Shown here: positions 13,941 through 28,405 of the stretch, in pieces
How positions within the stretch are numbered: the first letter of the stretch is position 1
How the letters are laid out: each line of letters begins with the position of its first letter
DNA from: Aphelenchoides besseyi
Lineage: Eukaryota; Nematoda; Chromadorea; Rhabditida; Aphelenchoididae
NCBI GenBank assembly: GCA_024699855.1
Contig: JAMPIQ010000001.1
Coordinates: 434,001 to 498,000, forward strand
Length of the DNA: 64,000 nt
Direction of reading: 5' to 3'
Made by a program: the position numbers and the translations under genes
Notes under the pieces: model-generated
Database searches by the model: none
What the model was told of the DNA's origin: nothing
What the model saw: the letters and a program-made list of their open reading frames with translations, nothing else

Positions 13941-14386
13941 ATGGCACCGCCGGTAGACCATTTCCGTTTGCATTTTATTTCCGAAAATTTCAGGACGAAA
14001 CTCAACGAAAAAAGAAGGAGTCGATTGTGGAGTTGTCCAAATTCATCGACAAACGTATACGCGTGAAGTTCCAAGGGGGCCGCGAAGGTTAGTTCTGTTG
14101 CTTTTAATTGAAGGTTTGCTGTGCACACTTGCACATGAGCAATTTGAGACAAGAAAGCGTATTGACGTCTATTTTTTCAGCCACTGGCATTCTCAAGGGC
14201 TATGACGCGCTGTTGAATTTGGTGCTCGACGACACTCAAGAATTTTTGCGAGATCCCGACGATCTTCTGAAGATTACCGACGAGACGCGAAGTCTCGGTC
14301 TTGTTGTGGCACGTGGAACGGCCGTGACGGTCATTGCACCTAACGAGGGAGTCGAGCAGATCGCAAATCCGTTCGTTCAGGACTAA
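13941..14386 (+). CDS. lsm-7: LSM7, U6 snRNP / mRNA decay Sm-like protein
   Basis: Three exons (13941-13952, 13994-14087, 14181-14386) join to 103 aa, the normal length. Sm1 motif: KKESIVELSKFIDKRIRVKF followed by QGGREATGILKGYDALLNLVLD. Sm2 motif: LGLVVARGTAVTVIAP. LSM7 is part of the LSM2-8 ring on U6 snRNA in the nucleus and LSM1-7 in cytoplasmic decapping. The first exon is only four codons (MAPP), but its GTAGAC donor and TTTCAG acceptor keep the frame. Confidence 0.96.
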
Positions 14387-16489
14387 CAACAACGCAACGA
14401 TCTCTCTGTGGTACTTTGTTTGTGGATTCCGAGTTTCTGTTGATTTTCAGTGTTACAATAAACGAATACTTATTGTCGAGATGCAATTCATGGACATAAG
14501 ACCAAAACACAAAATGAGCCTGAAGTCTCATTGTCTTTGCAAAGTCGACGTCGTTTCGACGTTAACAACAACGTTTTGCGAACAGTTTATTCTCGAAAAC
14601 GTGCACCGAACAAACAAATTTTGACTGCAAAAGGTCACAGAAACAACTGATCTGTTCCTGACCAATTCAAAAGGTTTTCATACAAACAGACGTTTTAGTT
14701 GGTTCTAAGCGTTACAACCGCATTTCCGTTTCGTCTTCGACGTCACGTAATCTCACGAATCCGTTTTCGTCCGATTTCCCACTTTCTTGACTTTTTTGTT
14801 TGATTACCTTTGATGAAAATGGCCGAAGTGATTAATGACTTCGACATGTTTTTACAAAACGACTCCAATTCCTGGTGCTTTCGAAATTTCACTTCGATAT
14901 CTTAGGACCTTCTTTGTTCAAATTAAATTCATTGTTTTACACTTCGGTTAGGGAATACGAGAACCTTTGAGCCGTGTGTTTGCTTTTAAAGTTCAGAAGA
15001 TTGTTAGAATGGGATACGGAAATCGTTGGTTGTCATTTGACCGTTTAGTGCGCGTGAAAGAAAATTGGTGGTGTGAGCTTTTGGCCCGATGGTTGAAGTT
15101 GCGTGTGGCGGGCAGGTAACCCAATTGGTGTTTTGGCGAACTACAATTTGGAATCTGAAAGAATTTTGCTATTCGACAAGAGACTTTTGGCTCTGCATTA
15201 ACGCTGAGTTTAATGGTCGTCTTGAGCACTATTCGGACTAAACGATTTTTGTTAGTTGTCCACTAAGTTTATTGCCGTTTATGTTCGAAGTTGCATTTCC
15301 TTCAGTGAGCAGCTTCAAACGAGTTGGAAAGAGAACTTTGGGCCAGGAAACGTCTTACCATTGTTCTTCAAACCCCAAATTACCGCAATAAGCAAAGATT
15401 ATTGGTATTCGCAAAGGTCAAAAGTCTCGTTAGCTTTGGCTAATCTTTGCCATAAAGAAAGTTTTATTTCACGGAGTGGATTCTGTGCGTGAGCAAAAGC
15501 ATTTTCGATGTCAGTTGCAAGATGGACAATTTTTTCGAATCGAAGAAGAGTTTTCAACTGCAACTCCACGCACAACATACTAATTCATTTTTCTGGTGTT
15601 TGTTCTGAGGGTTGTTGCATTTTTGGCCAACAAGATTGTTAACCAACTACGCACATTAAATAATTCACCATTTGCGTTTGTCTTGTCACTCATCTCATCG
15701 ACAAGTTTTCTCGCTTCTCTTCACCAAGTAATCATCCGACTCGTAGACGATGTCTCCATGTCTGTAGGCACAACGAACAGTCATCGCACAAGCGTCCGAT
15801 TTTCCCAGGTCCTCTGTTACGAGTTCGTTAGCTTCCAGTTTTCTTCTTACTTATTTCTTTCTATCTTAGCATTAATCGTGTCCTTGAAGTTATTTTTCGA
15901 TTGCAGTTAAAATTGCGACTTAGAGACTGGTAACCGTCAAGCTTCAGCTCCATTGTTCGACGACTCCAAACAACCGTATCGCAGTTTCAATCTACTTATC
16001 AACCAGCTTAGTGCCTTTCTCCGTGTTGTAAATCACGAATTAATTTAGCGCTCGGGTTCATGTGGGCACAACCGGTCGTGTAAGTTAACGTCGTCAACTG
16101 ACTTATAACTCTGTTAAACAACATCAATAACCATTACATCGCTGGATGGCCGATTTGTCGCGCTTTCAAATTTAACGCCGCATTTCAATTTTTAAATCTT
16201 TAAAGTTTTTTTGCTTGAGATCATACATAATGGAGATCGTTTGATCCACTCGTTTACATTTGTTCTGAAACTTTCTTAGAAAAGCTTTGGACTAATTACC
16301 GTTGAGCACGCACATGTTCTGAGTTGAGTTAGTCGCGTCATGTTTTTGCAACAACAGCGCGTGTGCTCAGAATGCAATGAGTGGTTAACTTATTTGGTCG
16401 CTTAAAGCGCAGCTTGATTTGTATGCATTTAATGTTGCAACTTTCGTTCTCCTGAAATGTCATGTTGAAACAAAAAAAGTGAGAGATAT
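14387..16489. other. Intergenic, no gene seen
   Basis: About 2.1 kb with no convincing exon on either strand. Short frames lack splice context and biased codon use. I see no tRNA-like cloverleaf. Confidence 0.5.
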
Positions 16490-16699
16490 GGACGCTGATG
16501 AAGTTGAAGACCTTTCAAGTTCCCGGTTGATGAGGCGATTGGCGCTAAACCGGATACGACTAATCGTTGCGAACACACGACTGAAAGAGCCGATTATTCC
16601 GCCAAGAAGACGACTTTCCATTTTCGACGTGGACTCCAATAAACAGCACCTTCCGATTTTACAGTTGTCGTGCTTTAGCGCTTGTGAGCTCAACAACTA
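16490..16699 (+). CDS. Possible small ORF, 69 aa
   Basis: An ATG frame beginning MDADEVEDLSSSRLMRRLAL, with an acidic start then an Arg-rich middle (IIPPRRRLSIFDVD). It ends near a GTGAGC donor-like site, so it might be a first exon, but no downstream exon joins in phase. Unrecognised. Confidence 0.25.
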
Positions 16700-17812
16700 A
16701 CCTCTGAGCAAGAAGTCAAGTTTCGCAGTTGAATACAGAAAACGGAAGTGCGAGCAGACTTCGAATCAATCGACTTTGTTTTTGATTAGTCGACCGTGTT
16801 CTCGATTACGATTTGCTGATCTAGTTTGGTGCATTCAAGTTTCCAAAAAACGTCTTTCTTTCGACTGAATGGCCACTTACTACTTTGCTTCGTTGTAAAC
16901 TGCTTAGTCGAACTCATTAAACAAGTGAAATGCAGCCGCAAATTTAAGTTCCGGCTAATAGCGATTTGGGATCGAACATCTGTTTCCAGCTGCGCGTTTT
17001 GAATCACTTGATCATCGCTTTTAACTCGTTCATCTACTCGGATTATTGAGCTCCAACGACCGAGTAGTCGACTTCACGAGTTTGATCAAATTTGCGGATT
17101 ATCTTCCGCCGCCTCCCTTTCAGTCCCGTTCGATACAAACGAAACTTATCGTCCCAATGGACGAGTGGATAAACTTCGCACAAAACTGATGCTCAAAAAG
17201 TGACCGTCGAAAAGTTCGACTTCAACAAGAAGGTCGACGGTTTTCTGAAATTGCACTCTCTACTTTTGACTCCAATGAGTGGCTCGTGAAAAGTAATTTG
17301 TAGGTAATAATCGGCCAAATTGGCTCGACACGAACTCAGCGGCTCGATTGCGAGACGGCGGTTGAAGTTGTTCCACTAATGTGCGTGTTCGCTTCTCTCG
17401 ACTGTTTCGTTCCAGTTTCAAAATCTGTTTGTTGTTAATTACAACAATCAGGTTTCTCTTCTTTTCGATTTCTGATTCCAAAGTCGTTCTTATTCGAAGC
17501 CAAACGTTTCTTTTCGTATGCATTGAAAACGTGTAGACTGATGGCTGTGCCTTCAAACATGACGTTCAATTGAAAAAGACACGAAAAACATGAGAACTTG
17601 AGAAATTCCGCGCTGTAGAGTGGGTTCTGAAGTTCGTTTATTCGATAGCTCAACCTGCGGTCAGATAACCACATTGAAGAGCCTGAGAACCTTTTCGATG
17701 CCTCTTTGACCGCTTGTATTTTGTTCAGAAGTTGAATTCAACAAAATGTTTGTTGCTTATTGAACTCTATTTCAGCGGTGAACGAGCGTTGCATCCGGGT
17801 CGCCAATCGGAC
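16700..17812. other. Upstream region of the innexin gene
   Basis: No supported exon. An acceptor-like TATTTCAG at about 17772 lies 38 nt before the innexin ATG. It could be a trans-splice site or mark an unseen upstream exon. Confidence 0.45.
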
Positions 17813-19697
17813 ATGTTTTTCCATGCAACTTTAGCTCGATCTTTCATTCAGTCGCTCAGATTGCGTGGAGACGATGATTTCGTTGATCGCTTAAACTACT
17901 ACTACACACCAATTATGTTGGCTGTCGCCTGTCTTGTGATCAGTGCCAAACAAGTGAGTACATGTAGTATTGTTTTGATTTCGATTTCAGTACGGAGGTA
18001 CACCAATCGAGTGTTGGGTCAATCCACATTCGAGAGAGTCTATGGAAGAGTACATTGAGAGCTACTGCTGGATTCAAAACACCTACTTTATACCAATGTT
18101 CGAGAACATTCCGGACGATCATACAAGTCGTGAAAGTAAGTGATAGGTATATCCTTCATTCAACTGACCAGCTTTTAGAACAGCAAATCAGTTACTACCA
18201 ATGGGTGCCTTTTATTCTTATTGCCGAAGCATTAATGTTTTCATTACCATGTATTCTATGGCGTTTACTTAATTGGCAAACAGGGTACTTAAATTCAGTC
18301 AATTCATTTTGATGCGAATTTAGTTTGAACATCCAAAACGTTGTCGCCGCAGCTTGTGATGCTCGTTCAGTGGTAGAACCGGCAGAACGCGAAAAACTTT
18401 TGGAATCAATTTCCACTTCGGTAATCGATATTCTCGATCTTCAAGATCCAATGGTAACAAATTGAAAGTCGTCTGCTAATAAAATTGTTTTTATGTCACG
18501 CCTCATCCTGCATCTTCGTGGTTCGGGCGTATTAAGTGCACTCGACTGTTAAATGGCCATTACGTTACCACCTTGTATTTGTTCATTAAAATTTGCTACA
18601 CCGTCAATATTATGGTTCAGTTTATGTTGTTGAATGCGGCTCTCAAATCTGATGACTACTTACTTTTTGGCTTTCAAGTTTGTTACTGCTTCGTAAGCTT
18701 AATTTTACATGATATTTAGGTCTTATCAGATTTGGCTGCAGGAAAACCGTGGACAGAATCTGGACATTTTCCGAGAGTTACACTGTGGTAATCGATCATT
18801 CCATACAGAATCAAAGATTAATTTCTAGTGATTTTGAAGTTCGCTACCTTGCAAACACAAACAGGTGTGGCAATAATTAGAAATTGAGAAACAAATTCTT
18901 TCAGGTATACAGTCCAATGTGCTTTACTGATAAATATAATCAACGAAAAAGTGTTCGCATTCTTTTGGTGTTGGTATTTACTTTTAGCAATCATTACGAC
19001 GTAAGTTACAAATCGTTTCATCAGCCAACATAAGACTTTAGATGCTCAACTTTGTTTTGGATATCAAACTGTGTTCTACAGTCAGAGAAAGTGGACTACG
19101 TTCTGAAGTACATGCAAATTGCCGAATCGAATGACAGAAAGCGCCGCACGAAGTTGTTATCCACATCTCAGCATTCGAACGGAAGTGACGGCGCCGTTGG
19201 TGGAACAGTGCGACGTGACTCCGTTGATTGTAAAGAACTAGGCTTTCTACCCGACACCTATTTACTTCATCGATTCGTAGCTGAGTTTTTGAAGACCGAC
19301 GGGATCTTCACTCTTCGATTGATGGCCAATCATGCCGGTGAACTCGTCGTTATGCAAGTGATTCGGGCGTTGTGGCGCGAATTTGCTGAACGAAATTGGC
19401 GAGACATCGAAGAGTTCACTTCATTTCGTGCCCACACACTTCGACATTCATCTCTGACTCAAGCACTTCACATACCAAATTCACATCGACATTCCAATTC
19501 AAATCACAGCAACAATCGAGCACGTCCGTTTAGTGTTCGAATGGAACAGTCAATGTGAGCCGGTAATAGTTCGATTAACCATCGTCTTTAGACCGAAATC
19601 GAACAATTCGATCAAATCCGAGCCGGTGATCATCGCCTCTGCGTTGGCTCCCAAGCTCACGGATTCGATAAACAGTGGTGAGAAGGCTGTACTGTGA
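17813..19697 (+). CDS. Innexin gap-junction protein
   Basis: About nine exons. Exon 1 (17813-17953) has [28 protein letters not shown] (TM1). Exon 2 gives the first extracellular loop with YGGTPIECW and [10 protein letters not shown]. Exon 3 starts the hallmark YYQWVPFIL (TM2). Later exons carry [20 protein letters not shown] (TM3), the second loop with [18 protein letters not shown], and [17 protein letters not shown] (TM4). Then comes a cytosolic tail with [19 protein letters not shown] and a Ser/His-rich end. Innexins form invertebrate gap junctions. The exon boundary near 18460-18540 is uncertain: the only in-phase acceptor is a weak ATTAAG. Closest family type is UNC-7/UNC-9-like. Confidence 0.92.
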
Positions 19698-19905
19698 CTA
19701 GAGAACTTCAATCGATCTTTCGCTCAATCGTCGAACGAACTCCATCGCTCAAACGATGATTTCGTCTTCGTATTCAAACCGCTCAATGAACACTGCCATT
19801 TGTGATCAGATAACAAACTTGTCGCGTGTATTTTATTTGTTGATATGATTACAATTACGATAAAACAGAAACGTATAAAATTGGAAAGATATTTAAGACT
19901 ACAAA

Positions 19906-21147
19906 TTATTGGAAATCAATGAATCCCGACTCATCGGTGGTCGGACTCTCCGGTTCAACTTTGACTTTCACCATCGAATGCCAAACGCCCGTGTAAACAT
20001 AGGATGGAGTTCTACCTTCCTTTTGACAAATCAACTTCTTCAAATAGAATTTCGTTGTAAGTGGATGCGCCATCAGTTTAAGTGCTTCAGTGAAGAGCAG
20101 CTTCTCCTAAACAGTCGAATTAACATCAATCAAACGATTGTCAATGTTTACATCTATCGACAACTCGGCATTTAAGTCCGAGTGCTCATTGGCCTGTGGA
20201 ATGAACGACAAGCAAAACGGTGGATGTTTTCGGAATTTTGCCGGAATACGAAACAAATGAGTTGGTTCAACGGCGATTCGACGTCCCTCATCCACAAGAC
20301 GAATGTTCAGCCTTCGATAGCCGCGAAGAAACGTCATGATCTGTGCTCGGTAAAACAAATGGGCTTCATGATCGTAATAGAAAACAAATTCACCAACATA
20401 CAATGCTTCAACGGGTGTCGTTATGGCTCGCTCTTCCTCGAATAACTTTGTGTAAACCCTAAACATTGTTCGACTAATTAACCACCTGACAGTCGAAAAC
20501 TAACCGTATACTTTCTTTAAATTTCTGGTATTGATCAACAAAATCCGCAGGGCGAATGATCAGTGATCGGTTGTGTTCAACAATATCCAAAATCAAACAG
20601 TTGAGAGTTGTTCCCTCCAAATTCTCATTTAATGGAATGTTCCAGAATGAGTTGAGAATACCGCCGACTGGCGTCTGAAAGTTCAAATGGACGAACAAAA
20701 AGATAGAAAACTGACCTTTAACTTGCCACTTTGTTCGAAGAACACTTTTTCACGCTCGACTTTAGCAACAAAGTCGGGACGCAACAACGCCAGCAACTTC
20801 GGAAAATCGGAAACACTGACCACGTCGCCCAATCCGTGCTCTTCGATCTTATGTTTAAGATCTCTGGCGGCGAAGATCGTGTTCTCAACGCAGTTGATAA
20901 CGTCGTCGAACAACGCTTCCAACCTCTTTTCCAAAACGGCACGAACATCGTTAGCAAAGCAATCAAAGATCAGGATTCCGTTGACGAAAAAGGGCTTAAC
21001 CGTTGGTCGAAGGGTCGATAGCGAGCGACCACTACGAGATGAAGCCCGAGAGCTGTTGAAACGTTGAAGTGGCGATGGCGAAAGGCAAATAGACGAGTCG
21101 AAGACGTCGGGTTTGTGTACAAGTAAGGAGACCACTTCGGTGGCCAT
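19906..21147 (-). CDS. Tudor-domain protein
   Basis: Four exons (21147-20716, 20674-20505, 20458-20152, 20106-19906) join in frame to 369 aa. The second and third exons form an extended Tudor fold: LNCLILDIVEHNRSLIIRPA, then ALYVGEFVFYYDHEAHLFYR, then LNIRLVDEGRRIAVEPTHLF. The N-terminal 140 aa is helical and unrecognised. Such proteins in nematodes (for example RSD-6 or SIMR-1 type) work with small-RNA/germ-granule factors by binding methyl-arginine. That role is inferred only from the domain. The last intron removes an in-frame TAG. Confidence 0.75.
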
Positions 21148-22299
21148 CTTGAAAATGCTTTTAAAAAACAGGCGGAAAAGAAAACAAATGAGCGGTCGTA
21201 GTTTTTTCGAACATTTTAAACTAAACACCGTAATGCCAAGCAGGTTTTGGATTTCGTTCTGTGATCTGCGTTCGAGCGTCCGCATGACGTCAACGAAATC
21301 ATTCAACGAATTCAGTAGTGACCGAATTAAAGTTATTTTTGGTTACACAGATTCATCGAACAATCTTTTCGTACGCAACTCGAGATTGATAGCTTGCAGA
21401 ATCTTAGTTGAGGACCCTAATGAGTCCATTTAATTTGCTTCGAGTCACGGGGTCGATTTCACTGAAACGAAACCCACGACTTTGAAAGGTACATTTCCAT
21501 CTTGACGGTAAATGATGTTCAATTCATAGAACGGGAATTCGTTGGCCAATTAGTCGAAGATCTCAGTGCCGACGCGGATGTTACTTTTCGATTACGATTA
21601 ATGCACGGTAATCAGAACTCCCGGTTTTGGGAAGAAGTCTCGTGAAGCTCGTTAGCAATCAATTTATAATGAATTCAACCAACCCAAACTTTTTAAACAG
21701 TTTCTGGTCTCCGGAGACTCGACTTATGAACACTGATGGAGTTCTACTAATCTATATCGAGACCCTAAAAATAACATACGGTCAATTGCGTCATCAAAAG
21801 TAATCCGTCCGCTTCGGAAGGTTTTTGTTTCACATTTCCACAACACGTTTGCTCATTGATAGAAGGTCATTGGTGGCATTTATTGATGAATCTGACTTCT
21901 ACACGTTCCAAATTTGGTGGTCGAACTTTACGAAATCGTAGTTTTGAAATTGTTGTTTTCAGATTCCCGATGTTAATGCTGACGATTCGTAGGCCGCAAA
22001 TACGCATCGTTAGTCCTCATGTGCTCATGTTAATTGCGTACTTTTTAGCAAGAAACTCGAAACCTCCCGCCCATTCAGTTACGATGATAATTCTCCGGAG
22101 AAGAGACGATGTTTGACCAACCGCGTGCTTGACGGCTATAAATTCACACGTCGCTTGGTGACCGTATTTCAGTTCGAGATTAGTCGTAACCGTATTATCA
22201 TGCGATGCTCTCCGTGATGTTTTGATTCATACAATTGTTAATGGTTGTGTTTGCAGATTGATCTCAGATTCTAACGTTTTCAACAGCAATCTCTTCACA
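21148..22299 (+). other. Orphan coding-like segments, no complete gene
   Basis: Two plus-strand segments look coding. About 21450-21498 joined to 21531-21646 (GTACAT donor, TTCATAG acceptor) reads through KEREFVGQLVEDLSADADVT and ends in a stop. About 21867-21960 reads FIDESDFYTFQIWWSNF before a TTTTCAG site. I could not assemble them into one gene. They may be a decayed gene or exons of an unrecognised one. Confidence 0.3.
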
Positions 22300-22609
22300 A
22301 TGGGAATCGATTACCGTAAGATCGAAGTCCAAGTTCTTAATCGATTGTTTGATTTTAGAATTCAACAGCGATCTGAAGCCAATCGATTTGGCCACAATTC
22401 AACCGCCATCGGAGGATCGACGAGAAGAACTCGAAAAGATTTGTCGGGTTGCACACATCACTCAAATCCGACAAGCGACAATGGTTCGTGTTTGCTTCGA
22501 CAAATCGTTGAAAGGTGGGTGTTTTTGCTCAGAAAATCCACGTCGTTCAAATACACGTATGGAGTTGACGTTTGCCAGCTTCTTGAAATCCAAGAGAAGT
22601 GATGAATAG
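22300..22609 (+). CDS. Hypothetical protein, 88 aa
   Basis: Exons 22300-22315 and 22359-22609 join in frame: MGIDYQ then FNSDLKPIDLATIQPPSEDR. The C-terminal part holds MVRVCFDKSLKGGCFCSENP. Unrecognised. An alternative donor inside (AAAGGTGG/GTGTTT) would join it in phase to the coding segment at 22677-23055, making one longer protein; I cannot choose. Confidence 0.4.
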
Positions 22610-22676
22610 GCGTTTGATTAGTTCTTTCAAGTCCTTGTCAACACATTCTCAAAAAGCTTATTGTGAATCAATATAG

Positions 22677-23055
22677 CAGTCAAATTAAAACCTCTGTAGA
22701 TTTCAAAGTACATTTGACTTACAATCACGATTTAGAACAGAGCAGTGGTGTTCGAATGTTGAATGGCGACTCCTTCACACTAAGAGTGAAATACGAGATT
22801 GATACTGAGAACCCACCAATTGGTCTTCGTATTCGACACTGGAATGGCGGTTTCGGCGAATTCATCGTCGAACATCCACTCTCGATTCACGAAACTACTG
22901 CCGATTTCGACTTTGAGTTTAGTGCTCGAGACGAGAATGGTGATGTTCTTGAAGACATTGAAGCTCATGTTCCGATGCAAACTCAAATCATCGACGAACA
23001 AGGAATCGTTTACGCCCAAGTCAATTGGCACACCGGCATCAACGATATTTTCTGA
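22677..23055 (+). CDS. Unrecognised beta-rich coding segment
   Basis: A 125-codon frame follows an acceptor-like ATATAG and ends in a TGA at 23055. Segments such as SFTLRVKYEIDTENPPIGLR and GIVYAQVNWHTGINDIF alternate hydrophobic and polar residues as in a beta-sandwich. It has no start of its own, so it is probably the last exon of the gene beginning at 22300. Family unknown. Confidence 0.45.
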
Positions 23056-23471
23056 ATAGTCTTCACACGATACTCCGTCAAGTCAGCTTCTCGAATAGAG
23101 CGAATAACAGATTTGTTTTCAGAAATTTGCCAAATTTTCGTCATTGAGCTGTCCGACTTATTACCAGCAATTAGTCTTATGTACCACCGATTAAGTACAT
23201 AACACTTTGTGACGTTAACACTCCCGTCTTTCTTCTCGTTAGCGTTCAATCATCACGTGTAGCCAAAACCTATGAACCGCAAACTTGCAACTCCAATTGA
23301 ATTGATAACATTCATTTTGTTTCACTGAATAAATTGACTTAGATTGTAATTCGCGAAATTGTGCAACTAGTAGTCGGCAAGTCAAAATGTAAACATTACG
23401 CTGTCGAAAACGCGTGTGTTTTGGTTTGCGTAGTTCTGGCGATTAGGAAGCGAAAAGAATGGAAAGGAGGA
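23056..23471. other. Intergenic between an unknown gene and the right inverted arm
   Basis: About 400 bp without a supported frame, up to the junction of the inverted duplication. Confidence 0.5.
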
Positions 23472-25667
<2,196 letters not shown>

Positions 25668-25854
25668 AATAACCGAAATCTAATTAGTTTAACTTATTTT
25701 CTAGTCTTTGCAGCGTCACTTTTACTTTGTTGTTGTTTGTGATTTTGAGCGTGAGAATAAACCCACTTGTTGTTGTTCGGACCAAAGAGCGGATCAATCG
25801 TGATAAGCAACAGTACGGTTATTTATTCACTCCAACAAGCCCAAAACACAGCGC

Positions 25855-26280
25855 TTATTCCGTGTCGTTCAACTCGACATCGTTGATGTACTCGAGTGCC
25901 TCCTCCATTTGGAACTTGACAGCCCGAGAACCGCCGTTCGCAGAAAGCGATTGAACGCGAATGTAAGCCGTGGATTGGAACTTGGGGTCCTGGAGAAGAA
26001 GCATGTTGACTCCAATGCGGTAGTCGGGCAACGAGTCCACTTGCCTAAACAGCTGATCGTTCGAGGTCTTCGGATTCACTTACACGATGCTCAATGGAAT
26101 CAGCTCATCGCCATTTCTGTACGTAAACTCGACGGAAACATGCGCCGGAACCGGCTTTCCATTTTCCGTAATTCGACCCGAGAAGTACATGCTTGGCGCC
26201 TTTGGAGCGTAGATCCATGGAGGCATATAATACGACTCGGCATTGAGAACAAGAAGAAGAACAGAGAGCAGTAGCTTCAT
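25855..26280 (-). CDS. Small secreted protein, 128 aa
   Basis: Exons 26280-26084 and 26044-25855 join in frame. The N-terminus is a clear signal peptide (MKLLLSVLLLVLNAESY). The mature part has MYFSGRITENGKPVPAHVSV and IGVNMLLLQDPKFQSTAYIR and an acidic tail. The GRxxxNGKPVP pattern is reminiscent of transthyretin-like folds, but the rest does not match well enough to say so. An upstream ATG at 26289 would add three residues. It is convergent with bZIP copy 2. Confidence 0.65.
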
Positions 26281-26289
26281 GACTTGCAT

Positions 26290-26307
26290 TCACACACACA
26301 CACACAC
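26290..26307. repeat. Short CA microsatellite
   Basis: About 18 nt of CA dinucleotide repeat just upstream of the small secreted gene. Confidence 0.8.
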
Positions 26308-26788
26308 AAACAGACAAAGTGATCAACCAACGACTTTGATGGTTCTTTTCACTTTGTATACAAATTTTTTGTTGTCATTTTTCTGATGCAAATTTGACTC
26401 AGCAATATCCGGAGCCTCGGAAGTCTGAATCGTGGGCGTTGAAAGAGCTGACTATTCTACAGTTATGATCGAAGTTCTCGTTGACTGTATTCGAATAGAT
26501 ATTCGAACACAATTAGACGTGCTTGTTGTAAGACAGTCGATTCGTAGGAATAGAAGTCTCCATCAAGCTTCCAGAGCGAAGTTACTTCCGAGACCTCACA
26601 ACAAACTTGCCAAAATGTGCGAATATAAACAGCATCCATATGTCTCAACCAATTAGTTCAACAGCAACCTCTTGACATTACGAAAAGAAAGATCAACCCG
26701 AACGGCTATCTAATCAACTTGATTTACGATTCCACTCACCTCCGATTTGTTGCCGATTGGTCCACAACATCGATTTGATTGCCTGCAA
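26308..26788. other. Intergenic, divergent upstream region
   Basis: Lies between two divergent secreted-protein genes. Short frames are present but have no splice support. Confidence 0.5.
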
Positions 26789-28094
26789 ATGAAGTGTTTG
26801 GTGTTTTTGCTGCTTTTGGGCCTCGTCGTTACAACCAGTTCTCGGATCCATGATCCGAGTGAAGTGAGACTGAGGAACGTCCGTCAATTGACATTCGGTG
26901 GAGTGAACGGGAATGTTGCTTTCAGGTGATCGAAAAGTCGATTGGCCAGACTAATCGCTATTTCAGTCCGAATGGTCGTTTCCTCGCCTATTCCCACAAC
27001 GATCTGCCAAACGAAGCTTCCAACCAAGTTTGCAAACAAGTGAGCACGCGGTGATCAATCCACGTCTCAGGTTCTGTTTTCAGATCTACCTCTTGGATTT
27101 GGAGGAACCGACCAAGAGACCGCAGCTTCTGAGCAATCGTTTTGGCACCTACGAGTCGGCGGTTTTCCTACAGAACAGCGTTGATTTGGTCGCCGTTTCC
27201 GACGTCCACAGCTTCGGAGAGTTGAACAACAAGATCTGGAAGGAGACTTGTTTTCTGCTGGGAAATTCAAGTGAGTTGATCGTCAAAATTCGTTTAAATC
27301 AAACAGTTTAGCAGCATCGAAGACGCGTAATTTTGATTTCCACCAATTGAGCGTTGGACGAGACAAAGTCCCCTACCGATTGACTTGGAATCTTCCGGAG
27401 GAGAGTAGTGTAGAAGTCGCCGCGGTAAAGGACCAATTGGTGTTCATTCAAATCGACGGGACCGGGAAACGATCGTTGTGCAAAATGAGGGCAAATGCAA
27501 CGGAAAAAGGAAACGTGAGCATCCATTCTGACTCCCGACTTATCGTTGTAGTTGCTCGATGTGTTCGACTTCGTTGCTACGCCCTCGTTTTCCTCGGATG
27601 GCTCGGAAATTGTGGTCTACGCTCGTCTGGAACCGTAAGTCTCCATTTTGAACAACCCGAAGTTTCTGTGTTCAGCGAGTCGAAGAACCAACTTTTCACG
27701 TTGTCTCTGAGCAGCCCGAAACCTCGAGTACTTCCGATTCACAACCTTAATGTTTCTTCGCCGTCTTTTCACAGCAAAGAAAATGTCAAAGTTCTGTTCA
27801 CTGGAATCTTCAATCAATCGCGAAATGTTTTCGTTTTCAATCGAGAGACAGAAACAGTCAAACAAGTGAGTTGAGTGATAGAAGCCGCTTCTAGTGAGTT
27901 GGTTTCAGATCACGTTCCTCGGCAACAACTCGGTGGGGATTTTGAGTCCCGATGGCAAGAAGTTCGTTTGGTCGAGTAGTCGCAACTCGACTTTGAATGG
28001 CCAGTCCAACCTCTTCATCGCCGACTTCATCGAATATCCGCCGTCCGAGCAAACGATGTGGCAAAAGATTCTCAACTCGCTTGTCACCTATTGA
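26789..28094 (+). CDS. Secreted TolB/DPP4-like beta-propeller protein
   Basis: Seven exons (26789-26925, 26967-27039, 27084-27270, 27312-27514, 27552-27634, 27676-27865, 27909-28094) join to 352 aa. Signal peptide: MKCLVFLLLLGLVVTTSS. Repeated blade motifs follow: VRQLTFGGVNGNVAFSPNGR, TPSFSSDGSEIVVYAR, FTGIFNQSRNVFVFNRETET, LSPDGKKFVWSSSRN. The SPDGxxFVWSS-type repeats are those of TolB/WD40-like propellers. No protease domain follows, so it is a propeller-only secreted protein of unknown ligand. The exon 4 acceptor may be TAG or the CAG 3 nt later. Confidence 0.75.
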
Positions 28095-28256
28095 GTTTCA
28101 ATAAACTTGCCAATCAGTCACTTCTGTGTATGCCGTTGGGGAGCTTTGAGTCGTGGGGGATAAGTGGGCTCTTCAGCCAGTTTCTCGTCAAAATTAGCGA
28201 TTCGTTCAAATGTTTCAAGTCAACAGAGATTTGCATAGTTCGATGTCTATGAAAGA

Positions 28257-28292
28257 CCAGCGGGAGGCACGCTGTTCGCGTGCCTCCGCTGG
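28257..28292 (-). repeat. Terminal hairpin, likely Helitron 3' end
   Basis: Left arm 28257-28272 and right arm 28278-28292 pair over 15 bp with one bulged G and a 5-nt loop. On the minus strand the hairpin ends in CTGG followed by T, which fits the Helitron CTRR/T rule. In classic Helitrons the hairpin lies a few nt before the CTRR. Here the CTGG is part of the stem, so the exact boundary is an inference. Confidence 0.6.
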
Positions 28293-28405
28293 ACATAAAT
28301 ACAATTCCTACCATTGTTCATTTTCTTACCATAGTCAAATATCCAAAATAACATGTTGAACTAAATATTTTACTACAACAGACTTAAAACACCGATACAA
28401 ATAGA

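Noticed and set aside
14108..14624. Frames overlapping LSM7 and its 3' flank on both strands
   Set aside because: They are shadows of the LSM7 exons or untranslated sequence.
26432..26656. Short frames on both strands upstream of the beta-propeller gene
   Set aside because: No signal peptide, splice sites or recognisable domain.
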